Positions 31,601-39,733 of a stretch of DNA of 64,000 bases are shown here, piece by piece. A program made the position numbers and the translations under genes. The stretch comes from UBA4416 sp040386075 (GTDB taxonomy: Bacteria; Bacteroidota; Bacteroidia; B-17B0; Aurantibacillaceae), in assembly GCA_040386075.1 (NCBI GenBank), contig JAZKGE010000048.1, positions 17,047 to 81,046 on the forward strand, written 5' to 3'. Every line of letters starts with the position of its first letter. Position 1 is the first letter of the stretch. The notes beneath the pieces are model-generated. The model did not search any database. It saw only the letters and a list, made by a program, of their open reading frames with translations, and was not told the DNA's origin.

Positions 31601-33338
31601 TATTACTGCAGGTAGCGGTTTATACAGCACATCAGCATGCGGTTATTCAACCCCTGGAAGCGAAAAAATATTCACATTCACACCGGCAACCACCGGAAAT
31701 TATGTAATTCAACAAGGTTCATCTTTTGCATACATTGATTACCAGTACAAAGCGGTGTCGGCGGGATGCACCAATACCGGTTGGACCTGTATTGATGATC
31801 TTACAGGCGCAGCAACAGGCGCAGGCGCCTTATCATTAACGGCAGGTGTTCAGTATTATATTTTATTGGATCCGGAAACTAACGCAGGTGGTAGCGTAAC
31901 ATTTACGATTGTTTGTCCACCACCACCACCCGCAAATGATAATTGCACAGGTGCTTACCCAGTAACAGTGAACGCCGGATTAACCTGTACGTCATTAACC
32001 GGTGGTACGTTATATGGCGCAACTGCATCCACTCAAACAAACACCTGTGGAGCTAACGCAGACGATGATGTTTGGTATTCCTTTGTTGCAACCAATACAA
32101 GCCACAGTATAACCGTTTCAAATGTAGCTGGAAATAATACCGATCTGTTTCACTCTGTCTACGCCGGTTCTTGTGGATCCGTAGGTCCACCACTGGCCTG
32201 TAGCGATCCAAATACAAGTGGCATTTTTGGATTGATCCTTGGCAATACATATTACATAAGAATCTTCTCGTATAACACTTCTTTCAGTACAACTACATTT
32301 AGTGTATGTGTTACTACTCCTCCACCAACAGGACCTTGCGGTAATCCAACAACCAATGATTATTGTTCAAGTCCGGCTACCCTTACACAAGGTGTAGGAA
32401 CCTTTTCGAGTAGCACCTCAGGCATATTTACAGCTGATCAAACCAGTCCACTATCAAGTGTATTTTGCGGGTCTATCGAAAACAATTCGTGGTATTATTT
32501 TGTGGCAACTACAACCTCTGTTTCATTCCCTATCACGTCGGTTTCCGGTTGTACATCTAGCTATGGAATCCAGGCACAGGTATATGCTGTAACCCAAACA
32601 ACCTTAGGATGCTGCAGTAGTTTTACATCTGTTTCCAATTGCTTTAATCCCGCTACAAATACCACAGGAACCGTAACAGCAACCGGATTGAACATAGGGC
32701 AAACCTATATGTTGATGGTTGACGGCAACAGTGGTAACGTTTGTAACTATACCATATCCAACTGGACAGCTGTTGGTATTCTTCCTATTGAATTATTGAC
32801 CTTTGTTGGCAAGAATGACGGAGAGAAAAATTTGATCCAATGGGCTACAGCCTCTGAGAAAAATACAAGTTACTTTAGATTGGAAAGATCAAGGAACGGT
32901 GTGGACTTTGAGAATGTGATCGATGTAAATGCAAGTATGAATAGTCAAAGTCCAAAATACTACTCGGCATTTGATATGAACCCTTTTGAAAAAACAACCT
33001 ATTACCGATTAAAATTAGTTCATTTAGATGGTCGTTCAGAATATTCAAATATCATATCGATTGATAATTCTAACTTAACCAATTACGTTTCAAACACCCG
33101 TCCTAACCCAACAAAAGGTAATGTAGAATTTGATGTGAATACCACCAGTAAAGGAAAAATACACATTGAAGTTTATGATAATACAGGCAAGATCGTACGT
33201 GCTGAAGAGCAATTCCTGGAAGAAGGTTATCAATCTTTAAATTTAGATCTGAACACTTGTGATTCGGGCATTTATTTATTAAAAGTAACGTTTGAGAATT
33301 CAGGCGAAACAGCTATCCAAAAGATCATTAAGAACTAA
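28656..33338 (+). CDS. Giant T9SS-sorted repeat protein (PPC-like domains)
   Basis: A 1560-aa exported protein. An N-terminal hydrophobic signal (to about residue 29, ending YSFSQ) precedes at least six repeats of a PPC-like beta-sandwich of about 130 aa. Each opens P-P-(A/S)-N-D-(N/E)-C-(T/S)-G-A, has DDDVWYSF in the middle and ends TTFSVC. Proline runs link the repeats. Two successive blocks near residues 568-830 and 831-1093 are almost identical, marking a recent tandem duplication. The end, LPIELLTFVGKNDGEKNL through RPNPTKGNVEF to AIQKIIKN, is a type A sorting domain. Likely a surface adhesin; second gene of module 2. Confidence 0.85.
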   Translation: MNLLLNYRYLKHIFFSLLFLVLVNYSFSQGTTCAGATSVTTNGSCTSSANITDATIDGNANVCTAAVVREAWYVFTSTGTTATIVATANNRNVAIELLSACGGAVIGCDNTTNANGTDTETLNATGLTNGTNYIVRIVNVGGNNDMTLTTLCITGPVTAPANDNCTGATVLTVNSSSICTTSSGGTVLGATTSTNANTCTGTADDDVWYSFTATSTSHSVSITNVAGSVTDMAHSVYAGTCGSLGTPLVCSDPNISTVSGLTVGNVYYVRVYTYTGTGGQNTTFSVCVLTPPPPPSNDDPSGATPIVAGAACSFTTFTNAGATASTCGTIPAPGCASYSGGDVWFSVTVPVSGSITFSTQTGAITDGGMAIYSGTPCGALTLISCSDDVVGSMPAIALTGQTAGATLYIRCWEFGNDNNGTFGLCAAAIIPPTNDNCSGAFVLSVNSNTLCASSTSATSTNASQSQAGCTGNADDDVWFSFVASATTQSITVTPGTMNNAVFEVFTGPCGSLISHSCINNTTGGTAESSSIAGLTIGTTYFVRVYSNANGGGTGTFSVCVNIPPPPPANDECTGAYVLTVNSGITCTSQTGGTLLNSSASAQTTTCAPTYDDDDVWYSFVATATTHSLAISNVAGNNTDLYHSVYSGSCGSISAAIICEDNNTSLLSGLTIGTTYFVRIYTYGTTVNANTTFSVCITTPVDPCSSVTNITACGTSVATTIPAGTGIYSGTSSCGYSVPGNEKIFTFTPATSGNFVIQQGSSFDYIDYQYKAVSAGCNNTGWTCIDDLDGAVTSTGAMALTAGVAYYILLDPESTTGGNVTFTVVCPPPAPNNDNCIGAYALTVNPGTTCTSQTGGTLYGATASAQTTTCNPTYDDDDVWYSFVATSTSHSLSISNVAGNNTDLFHSVYSGSCGSISAAIICEDANTSLISGLTAGTTYFVRIYTYGTTANANTTFSVCITTPVDPCASVTNIVSCGSSVSTNITAGSGLYSTSACGYSTPGSEKIFTFTPATTGNYVIQQGSSFAYIDYQYKAVSAGCTNTGWTCIDDLTGAATGAGALSLTAGVQYYILLDPETNAGGSVTFTIVCPPPPPANDNCTGAYPVTVNAGLTCTSLTGGTLYGATASTQTNTCGANADDDVWYSFVATNTSHSITVSNVAGNNTDLFHSVYAGSCGSVGPPLACSDPNTSGIFGLILGNTYYIRIFSYNTSFSTTTFSVCVTTPPPTGPCGNPTTNDYCSSPATLTQGVGTFSSSTSGIFTADQTSPLSSVFCGSIENNSWYYFVATTTSVSFPITSVSGCTSSYGIQAQVYAVTQTTLGCCSSFTSVSNCFNPATNTTGTVTATGLNIGQTYMLMVDGNSGNVCNYTISNWTAVGILPIELLTFVGKNDGEKNLIQWATASEKNTSYFRLERSRNGVDFENVIDVNASMNSQSPKYYSAFDMNPFEKTTYYRLKLVHLDGRSEYSNIISIDNSNLTNYVSNTRPNPTKGNVEFDVNTTSKGKIHIEVYDNTGKIVRAEEQFLEEGYQSLNLDLNTCDSGIYLLKVTFENSGETAIQKIIKN
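30360..31934 (+). repeat. In-frame tandem duplication of about 790 bp inside the giant T9SS gene
   Basis: Block 1 (30360-31148, 789 bp) and block 2 (31149-31934, 786 bp) encode nearly the same 262-263 aa, each made of one PPC-like unit (NSGITCTSQTGGT...) and one distinct unit with YIDYQYKAVSAGC and GWTCIDDL. A partial third copy carrying only the first unit begins at 31935. The high identity suggests a young duplication and a site of possible length variation. Confidence 0.8.
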
Positions 33339-33360
33339 AGAGCTTCGACTCTTTTAGTTC
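33332..33360 (+). terminator. Intrinsic terminator of T9SS module 2
   Basis: GAACTAAAGAG (33332-33342) pairs with CTCTTTTAGTTC (33349-33360), with a one-base bulge and loop CTTCGA, followed by TTATTCTT. The left arm overlaps the stop codon of the giant T9SS gene. Confidence 0.75.
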
Positions 33361-33667
33361 TTATTCTTAACGTATTTTTCAACCGTAATGTTACCGGATA
33401 TCAGACAAATTTTGTTTGTGCTTTAACAGGTATAACGATCCATTTCACCTCTTTTCTTTTAGTCGTAAAGTCAAGCACCTTTGTTATCAAGCTTTCCGGA
33501 ATCACATCTTCTTTAGCTTAGGTTCGAAATGTTAAAACCCAAGTTTTTCAATGAAGAATATTCTATAAAAAAATCTTAAAAAAAACCTGCTCATCACATC
33601 GATGGCTATTTAACAATATTGGGAATCCAAAAAAAATACGGAATTTTAAAAAAAGCTTAAGTTAATA
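33361..33667. other. Intergenic region before module 3, nothing recognised
   Basis: About 307 bp of AT-rich DNA between the terminator of module 2 and the start of module 3. No ORF, clear promoter pair or repeat was seen. The 21-bp phased repeats found before modules 1 and 2 were looked for and not found here. Confidence 0.5.
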
Positions 33668-34039
33668 ATGAGGACATTTTTATTCCTGTTATTTTATTTG
33701 ACCGGTTTGTATAGCACTGCACAGACTCTAAATCCCGACCCGTACCAGAACGCTGTAATTCTTCAACATTACTCTGTTCAGGATCTGCAATCCATACAAC
33801 AAACCGATACGGTAAAATACAATACGATCAAATACTATTACACACAGTCTTTTATTTTCACAAATGAGGCATGCAACTGCACTCCTCTTGCCATAGATGC
33901 TTTTGACATATCGCAATACGAATACCTCCGACAAAAAAACAAACGTTTTACACGGCATTTCGAAAAATATGGTTTCAAGGTTACCTTTTTATCTATTGAT
34001 GAACTAACTTATAAATTACCAATACACTACGCCCAATAA
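33668..34039 (+). CDS. Small secreted protein, first gene of T9SS module 3
   Basis: A 123-aa protein with a signal peptide (MRTFLFLLFYLTGLYSTAQ). The mature part has a CNC pair (ACNCTPLAIDAFDI) and a basic C-terminal half (LRQKNKRFTRHFEKYG). It belongs to no family I can name. Only 3 bp separate its stop from the GTG start of the next T9SS gene, so translation of the two is probably coupled. That is the tightest linkage among the three modules. Confidence 0.62.
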   Translation: MRTFLFLLFYLTGLYSTAQTLNPDPYQNAVILQHYSVQDLQSIQQTDTVKYNTIKYYYTQSFIFTNEACNCTPLAIDAFDISQYEYLRQKNKRFTRHFEKYGFKVTFLSIDELTYKLPIHYAQ

Positions 34040-34042
34040 TTA

Positions 34043-35965
34043 GTGAATTTATATTTTAAAATATTCTTTTTAATTATTCTTAGCTCGTCACTAAGTGGAC
34101 AAACCTATACCATCAATCAGGGAGGAACCATAAGCACCTGCTCAGGCACCTTTTATGATGCTGGCGGAACAGGCAATTACGGTAACAACCAGGATTACAC
34201 CATTACCTTTTGTCCGTCAACACCCGGTCAGGTTATTTGTGTAACATTCACATCTTTGGATACCGAAAACTATAGTTCTAATTACGACCGGCTTTTTGTG
34301 TATGATGGAAACTCTACGGCAGCAACGCAAATTGGAAGCTATGCCGGAACTACATCACCTGGCGTGATCAATGTAACGGGATCAAATGCTACCGGATGTC
34401 TTACCTTTCGTTTCAGATCGGATGGCGGAGTTGTTGGTGCAGGCTGGGTTGCAACAATTTCATGTGTAGCGCCACCACCACCAATAGTTAACATGACCAA
34501 TGGAACTTACACGGTTTGTAGCGCCACGTTTTATGATGCGGGAGGATCGGGATCTAATTACCTGAATAACGACAGTAAAACGGTTGTGTTCTGTCCATCA
34601 ACTCCCGGACAATGCATCAGAACTGCTTTTTCATCTTTCGATCTGGAAGATAATTTTGATTACCTCTCCGTTTATAATGGCAATTCTACTTCTGCTCCAA
34701 TGATCCTGGGATCTTCTTATACTTCTGCATCGCCCGGTAACATTACTGCTACCACAACCAATGCCACCGGCTGTCTTACCTTTAAATTTTATTCGGATGG
34801 TGCAACCACTGCATCAGGATGGGCAGCAACTATTGCCTGCACTACCTGTGCTTCACCGCCGGCCAATGGTGTTCAGCAAGATTGTAACGGAGCCGCTACT
34901 ATTTGTAGTAACCAAAATGTTAATGGCACCAGTCTTGGATCGGGCAGCTACAATGACCTAAACCTTGGATTGGGAAACTTAGGATGCCTGAATGATTATG
35001 CGGCAACGCCAAACGGCTCGGCCGAACATCAGTCCAATTGGTACTTTTTTTCGCCTTCTGCCAGTGGCACTATAGGCATGACCATTGCTCCGGCTAGCTC
35101 AGCAACCGATTACGACTGGGCTATTTTTGGTCCTTACACAAGCGTTCCGTGTCCACCAACCGGCGCGCCTTTACGTTGTTCTGCAGCTACTGCCGCAAAT
35201 TCTACCGGAGGTAATACGGGTTTGGGTAATGGTGCTGCAGATACGGATGAAGGTTCCAATGGTAACGGATGGGTATCAGCGATCAATGTTATTGCCGGCC
35301 AGAAATATATTTTGTTCCTGGATAACTGGAATGCAACCAGCGCACCATTTACATTAAGCTGGCAGTTAAGTAACGGCGCTGCGCTTGGATGTACATTGCT
35401 TCCAATGGAATTGATCTCGTTCAAAGGAGCAAATATGAACGATCATAATTTAATTGAATGGATCACTAACTCAGAAAAAGATAACGATCATTTTACGATC
35501 GAAAGATCGGATGATGCTCTCTACTGGAAAGAAATAGCCATTGTAAAAGGTGCTGGCAATTCTTCTCAAAATAAATATTATGGTTACAAGGATCATACAT
35601 TCTCCGGAAACACCATTAATTATTACCGTTTAAAACAAACCGATTTTACCGGGCATTATAAATATTCTGAGCACATTGTTACCATCGAAACGCCGAATGT
35701 ACCGGAAACTTATATCGGAACTATTCATCCAAACCCAACCACTGCAAACATTAATTTTGATTGTATTAGTGCAAAGAACGGAAAGATTGAGATACAGATC
35801 ATGGATTATACAGGAAAAGTATTTGTTACCGAAAACATGGATATATTAGCCGGTAAAAATGATATTGCAATTAACTTAAGTGACTTTAAAAACGGCATTT
35901 ATTTCCTGAAAATAACCGGTAACCTTCTCGAAAAAGCCATTTTCCAAAAAATAATCAAGCAATAA
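34043..35965 (+). CDS. T9SS-sorted protein with two CUB-like domains
   Basis: A 640-aa exported protein with a GTG start 3 bp after the previous stop; no ATG gives a better signal peptide (about residues 1-19, IILSSSLSGQ). Two CUB-like domains follow, about 21-140 and 148-265, each with CSGTFYDAGG or CSATFYDAGG, then FCPSTPGQ, then DxLxVYxGNST and GCLTF(R/K)F. A PPC-like domain (SNWYFFSPSASGTIGMTIAP) follows. The end, LPMELISFKGANMNDHNL through IHPNPTTANINF to IFQKIIKQ, is a type A sorting domain. Probably surface-bound, binding protein or glycan. Confidence 0.83.
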   Translation: MNLYFKIFFLIILSSSLSGQTYTINQGGTISTCSGTFYDAGGTGNYGNNQDYTITFCPSTPGQVICVTFTSLDTENYSSNYDRLFVYDGNSTAATQIGSYAGTTSPGVINVTGSNATGCLTFRFRSDGGVVGAGWVATISCVAPPPPIVNMTNGTYTVCSATFYDAGGSGSNYLNNDSKTVVFCPSTPGQCIRTAFSSFDLEDNFDYLSVYNGNSTSAPMILGSSYTSASPGNITATTTNATGCLTFKFYSDGATTASGWAATIACTTCASPPANGVQQDCNGAATICSNQNVNGTSLGSGSYNDLNLGLGNLGCLNDYAATPNGSAEHQSNWYFFSPSASGTIGMTIAPASSATDYDWAIFGPYTSVPCPPTGAPLRCSAATAANSTGGNTGLGNGAADTDEGSNGNGWVSAINVIAGQKYILFLDNWNATSAPFTLSWQLSNGAALGCTLLPMELISFKGANMNDHNLIEWITNSEKDNDHFTIERSDDALYWKEIAIVKGAGNSSQNKYYGYKDHTFSGNTINYYRLKQTDFTGHYKYSEHIVTIETPNVPETYIGTIHPNPTTANINFDCISAKNGKIEIQIMDYTGKVFVTENMDILAGKNDIAINLSDFKNGIYFLKITGNLLEKAIFQKIIKQ

Positions 35966-36184
35966 GAATTATTGCATAAATGCTCTGAGATCCTTTTCAG
36001 ATAAGCTTTCTCGTATTTTATTATTCGACAACAAACGATTAAATTCGAATACAAGTGTTTAGCAGCCGAATAATATTTTACCCTCAACTTACCTTTGTGT
36101 CGTCGAAATGATGAAGCGCTTCAAAAAATCAAACGGCAAAATTTAATTTGTAGAAAGTATAATAATTTTTAAAAACAAGAAAAC

Positions 36185-36526
36185 ATGATGAACACATTGA
36201 GAAACCGCGTACAGTTAATTGGCAATTTAGGAACAGCGCCTGAAATTAAAACATTAGAAGGAGGCAAGAAAATGGCGAAATTGAATATTGCCACTAATGA
36301 ATCTTACAAAAATCAAAAAGGCGAATGGGTGAAAGATACAACCTGGCATAATGTAACTGCCTGGGGCAATAATGCAGAGGCAGCAGAGAAATTCTTACAA
36401 AAAGGAAGTGAGATCGCTATTGAAGGGAAATTAAAAAACAGAACGTATACCGACAAAGAAGGCATCAAACGATTTGTAACCGACATTGAAGTGAGTGAGT
36501 TTTTGATGCTTGGTAAAAAAGCATAA
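36185..36526 (+). CDS. ssb: Single-stranded DNA-binding protein, short form
   Basis: A 113-aa OB-fold protein. NRVQLIGNLGTAPEIK opens the fold, then KMAKLNIATNESY, WHNVTAWGNNAEAAEKFLQKGSEIAIEGKL and the closing FVTDIEVSEFLMLG, all typical of bacterial SSB. It stops at KKA straight after the OB fold and so lacks the Gly-rich linker and acidic tip (DDDIPF type) that recruits partner proteins. It is probably a second, short SSB and not the main replication protein. A -7-like TACCTTTG at 36090-36097 lies 87 bp upstream of the start. A strong terminator follows. Confidence 0.85.
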   Translation: MMNTLRNRVQLIGNLGTAPEIKTLEGGKKMAKLNIATNESYKNQKGEWVKDTTWHNVTAWGNNAEAAEKFLQKGSEIAIEGKLKNRTYTDKEGIKRFVTDIEVSEFLMLGKKA

Positions 36527-36546
36527 ATCAATTTAACCTTATTAAT

Positions 36547-36581
36547 AAAAAGCCCGATCGCAAAAACGATCGGGCTTTTTT
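36547..36581 (+). terminator. Strong intrinsic terminator after ssb
   Basis: AAAAAGCCCGATCG (36547-36560) pairs with CGATCGGGCTTTTTT (36567-36581) across a 6-nt loop. A-rich and T-rich flanks let it work on both strands. Confidence 0.85.
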
Positions 36582-36587
36582 ATTCTT

Positions 36588-36645
36588 CGTCACCCTGAAC
36601 TCGATCCAGGGTCTTATGAGATGCTGAATCAAGTTCAGTATGACG
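36588..36645. repeat. Palindromic dispersed element (CACCCTGAA type)
   Basis: CGTCACCCTGAACTCGAT at the left end is mirrored by ATCAAGTTCAGTATGACG at the right (36628-36645), giving a 58-bp imperfect palindrome. It resembles the widespread bacterial intergenic element with CCTGAACTTG...CAAGTTCAG arms. Confidence 0.6.
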
Positions 36646-36666
36646 TATTTACTATCTAATAGATAG

Positions 36667-37140
36667 TTACTTCACAACCATAATACCGTTTGCTAACAAA
36701 CGGATCTCTTGTTTTGGTTCTTTGATCGCATCGATCTCGGCCTGAGATTTTTTACCATCTTCGGCATAATGCTTTAACTCGGCAACGGAGGTTGTTTTGA
36801 TAAAAGCAATCCCGTCCAGTATCACATTTTTATTTTCAATAGCCATTGGTACAAAAAAACCATAATCTTTCATTTTCACAAAAGCAGTGTTCTTATCATC
36901 TATCTGTAAATTCATCCAGCAGCCTTTTTTAGAGCAGGAACTAACCGCTTTAGCTCTTACTTTTACGGCAATGGTATCTTTTCCCTTTAATAAAGCCGGT
37001 AATTCAGAAATAGATACTGCTCCTTCTTCGGTAACTTTTGCTCCGTAAGTATCGCCAATATTGGCTTTTCCTTCTGGTGGCTGAGCGTTAACAAAAAATG
37101 CACAAAGAATGATGGCGATGAATAATGTAATTTTTTTCAT
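36667..37140 (-). CDS. DUF4920 protein, exported
   Basis: A 157-aa protein with a signal peptide (MKKITLFIAIILCAFFVNAQ). The mature part carries SSCSKKGCWMNL, the Cys-x3-Gly-Cys-Trp motif of DUF4920, a Bacteroidota family with an OB-like fold that may bind metal through its cysteines. The C-terminal half has a charged helix (SVAELKHYAEDGKKSQAEIDAI). Function unknown. It is divergent from the response-regulator gene. Confidence 0.75.
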   Translation of the reverse strand: MKKITLFIAIILCAFFVNAQPPEGKANIGDTYGAKVTEEGAVSISELPALLKGKDTIAVKVRAKAVSSCSKKGCWMNLQIDDKNTAFVKMKDYGFFVPMAIENKNVILDGIAFIKTTSVAELKHYAEDGKKSQAEIDAIKEPKQEIRLLANGIMVVK

Positions 37141-37300
37141 TTTTAGGTCTTTTTTAATTATAAATGTTTTACAAAGATAGGAATTAGCGGGTACTTATAA
37201 AAGCTTATTTTATGTTCGTCGAAATACGTACTGGTGGGTATTTATCCATGTGTTAATTTGCTCTATATTAGAGTCTGATAATACGTACCGGTTCCATATT

Positions 37301-37948
37301 ATGACAAATAGCCCTATAGAAATTTATTTAGCAGATGATCATGAGATCGTGGCTAAAGCCATTGCTAATCTCCTGATATCACTGAATACCGTTACCACCG
37401 TTAAAACTTTTCCGGATGGGAAAGAGTTGTATAATGCCTGTTTATATAAAATGCCCGACCTGATCATTTTGGATATGGAAATGCCCGAATGGAACGGTAT
37501 GGTAACCTTGCAAAAGCTGGTTGAGATCACTTCCATTCCAATCATTATGCTAACCATGAATGATGAAAAAAAACTGATCGAAGAATCTATTAAACAGGGC
37601 GCCAAAGGTTATCTGCATAAAAACTGTAAACTCAACGAATTACAAAATGCAATTGATACTGTAATGGATGGCAACATTTATTTATCGGAGGATACAAAAA
37701 AAATAATGGTTGGTTTAAAGCAAAGTAGTACTATTGCTACAAATACCTTAACCGAAGCATTAACCGATAAAGAACTGGAAGTATTGAAACTGGTTTGCGA
37801 TGGTTTAACCTCCAAAGAAATTGGCGAAAAGTTATTCTTAAGCCCACGAACGGTGGAAACAAGGAAAACAAACCTGATGCAAAAATTCAATGTGCAAACT
37901 ACGGGCAAATTAATTGCCATGGCGCTAAAACATAAAATCGTAAATTAA
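37301..37948 (+). CDS. NarL/FixJ-type response regulator (pair 1)
   Basis: A 215-aa regulator. I start at the ATG of MTNSPIEIYLADDHEIV; a GTG 17 codons upstream would add residues foreign to the family. Receiver domain about 6-122: acidic pair DDHE, phospho-acceptor aspartate in LIILDMEMPEW, then MLTMND and KGYLHK lysine. The LuxR-type helix-turn-helix, LTDKELEVLKLVCDGLTSKEIGEKL, sits near 150-200. One base separates its stop from the TPR sensor kinase ATG, so the two form a co-translated two-component pair. Confidence 0.85.
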   Translation: MTNSPIEIYLADDHEIVAKAIANLLISLNTVTTVKTFPDGKELYNACLYKMPDLIILDMEMPEWNGMVTLQKLVEITSIPIIMLTMNDEKKLIEESIKQGAKGYLHKNCKLNELQNAIDTVMDGNIYLSEDTKKIMVGLKQSSTIATNTLTEALTDKELEVLKLVCDGLTSKEIGEKLFLSPRTVETRKTNLMQKFNVQTTGKLIAMALKHKIVN

Positions 37949-37949
37949 G

Positions 37950-39650
37950 ATGCCATCCCGAATCCATCGCATTTCAATTTTTACGTTCCTCTTCTCATTT
38001 TGTGCAGTACATGCACAAACCAAACTCAAAGAAATTGATAAGTTAAAAAACGACAGTGCTGCTATTGTCGCTTATGAAAAGTACCTGCATACAAATCAAT
38101 TACCTGTTAAACAACAACTCGATGTAAAATTAAGAATTACCACACGCGCATGCAGGAGTCATGATTTTTTAAAAGCCATCAGCGTGGGTAACGAGGGCAT
38201 AGCTGTTGCCGAAGCAAATAACCTGGATAGCCTGAACGGAGCATTTAAGAAGATGCTTGGCATTACCTATTATTTTATGGGTGAATCTAAAATGGCACGC
38301 GATCATTTCCAAAAAGCTGTTGAAGTCGCCAAACGATCGGGGCTGTGGTTTATTGAAGCAACCTGTTACAATAACCTGGGTGCTATTCATATCGACAAGA
38401 AAGAATATGCCGAAGCCGAACGTTCACTCATCACTTCCATACAAATTATGCAACAGCATCATATGGAAGAGCATGAATCGGTTAGTATTACCTATCGGTT
38501 ACTGGCTACCAATTATTATGAGTTAAAACAACCCGAAAAAGCAGAGCCTATTTACCGCCATTTAATTGAGAATGCCCGGATGAAGAACGATACGAGCGCT
38601 ATATGCGGTGAACTGATCTACTACTCAGTATTGCTGGCTGAAAGAGGCGAAACCGACAAAGCTTTGGAAATGAGTGCTGAAGCACTTCGTTACTTAAGGC
38701 ATACGCACGTTATCAGCGACCTGGTAAGTGGCCTGAGCCGCCATGCAAAAAATTTAATAGCTGTTGGTCGCTATAAAGAAGCAATTGACCTTAACAATGA
38801 GATATACACCTTGCAGAGAAAAACTTTTTTGGCCGACCACCAAAAACAGATCAGTGAGGTGGAAGTAAAATATAAGACCCAACAGATCCAAAAAGAAAAA
38901 GAAGCCGCTGAAGAAAATATCAAAAAACAAAAATGGATCTATATCTTGTCTTTTTCGGGCCTCATGCTTATTGCCATATTTGTGGTCTATATTTTTAACC
39001 AGCGCAAGAATACCCGGCAAAAAATAACCAGTCAAAAACAACGATTGGAAGCCGTTATTGAAGGTGAAGAAAAAGAAAGGAGTCGTGTTGCCAAAGACCT
39101 TCATGACGGTATTGTGCAGGACCTCACGGCCATCAAATTAAAGGTGGAGAATTCGGAAAAGAATGATCCATTCCTTGCGGAGATAAGTCATGAAATAGAT
39201 AAGGCTACCCGCGAAGTACGAAACATAGCTTACCAGATGATGCCGGCAACCTTGCGAGAGTATGGATTAATGCCTTCATTAGAAGATCTTTTGCACAAAA
39301 GTTTATCGCCAAAGCATATAAAATATGATTTTGAAACGGTGAATGTCGATCAACGTCTTCCCGAAAAAATAGAAGTATGCTTGTATCGCATCACGCAGGA
39401 GCTTTTAAATAATGTGATCAAACATAGCAAAGCCAGTTTTGTATCCCTCGTTATTTCAAAACACCAGGATTCGGTATCCCTAATATTTGAAGACAATGGC
39501 ACAGGTTTTAACCAACAGGAAGTTAAAAAAGGAATTGGAATGAACAGTTTGTCATCCAGGTTAGAGATCGTAAATGGCGAATTGAAATTTGAAACCTCTG
39601 CCGGAACAGGCACCATGGCTATTATTAAGATCCCACTTCATTTTCAGTAA
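37950..39650 (+). CDS. TPR sensor histidine kinase (pair 1)
   Basis: A 566-aa kinase. Signal peptide about 1-23 (FLFSFCAVHAQ), then tetratricopeptide repeats in the periplasm (about 80-270), a coiled coil, one membrane helix (WIYILSFSGLMLIAIFVVYI, about 330-349), a HisKA_3 domain with the phospho-histidine in RVAKDLHDGIVQDL, and a HATPase domain with EDNGTGF and GIGMNSLSSR. This is the NarX/LytS-like layout typical of partners for NarL-type regulators. Its signal is unknown. A T9SS SBBP-repeat gene lies just downstream, and the same three-gene theme recurs at 53.9-58.3 kb. Confidence 0.85.
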   Translation: MPSRIHRISIFTFLFSFCAVHAQTKLKEIDKLKNDSAAIVAYEKYLHTNQLPVKQQLDVKLRITTRACRSHDFLKAISVGNEGIAVAEANNLDSLNGAFKKMLGITYYFMGESKMARDHFQKAVEVAKRSGLWFIEATCYNNLGAIHIDKKEYAEAERSLITSIQIMQQHHMEEHESVSITYRLLATNYYELKQPEKAEPIYRHLIENARMKNDTSAICGELIYYSVLLAERGETDKALEMSAEALRYLRHTHVISDLVSGLSRHAKNLIAVGRYKEAIDLNNEIYTLQRKTFLADHQKQISEVEVKYKTQQIQKEKEAAEENIKKQKWIYILSFSGLMLIAIFVVYIFNQRKNTRQKITSQKQRLEAVIEGEEKERSRVAKDLHDGIVQDLTAIKLKVENSEKNDPFLAEISHEIDKATREVRNIAYQMMPATLREYGLMPSLEDLLHKSLSPKHIKYDFETVNVDQRLPEKIEVCLYRITQELLNNVIKHSKASFVSLVISKHQDSVSLIFEDNGTGFNQQEVKKGIGMNSLSSRLEIVNGELKFETSAGTGTMAIIKIPLHFQ

Positions 39651-39679
39651 AATTACGCTATTGATTGCGTAAAATTACC
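39647..39679 (+). promoter_or_regulatory. Direct repeat GTAAAATTAC upstream of an SBBP T9SS gene
   Basis: GTAAAATTACG (39647-39657) recurs as GTAAAATTACC (39669-39679), 22 bp apart, with another GCGT between. The first copy overlaps the kinase stop codon, and the pair lies about 55-85 bp before the SBBP gene. It could be an operator, perhaps for the adjacent NarL-type regulator; that is a guess from position. Confidence 0.35.
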
Positions 39680-39733
39680 TTCCACGGCCACAAGCCGTTT
39701 CTCAACTTTGTTTTATAATTTAAACTATAAAAC

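Noticed and set aside
37250..37300. GTG start 17 codons upstream for the response regulator
   Set aside because: The added residues are foreign to receiver domains, and ATG at 37301 gives a standard N-terminus.
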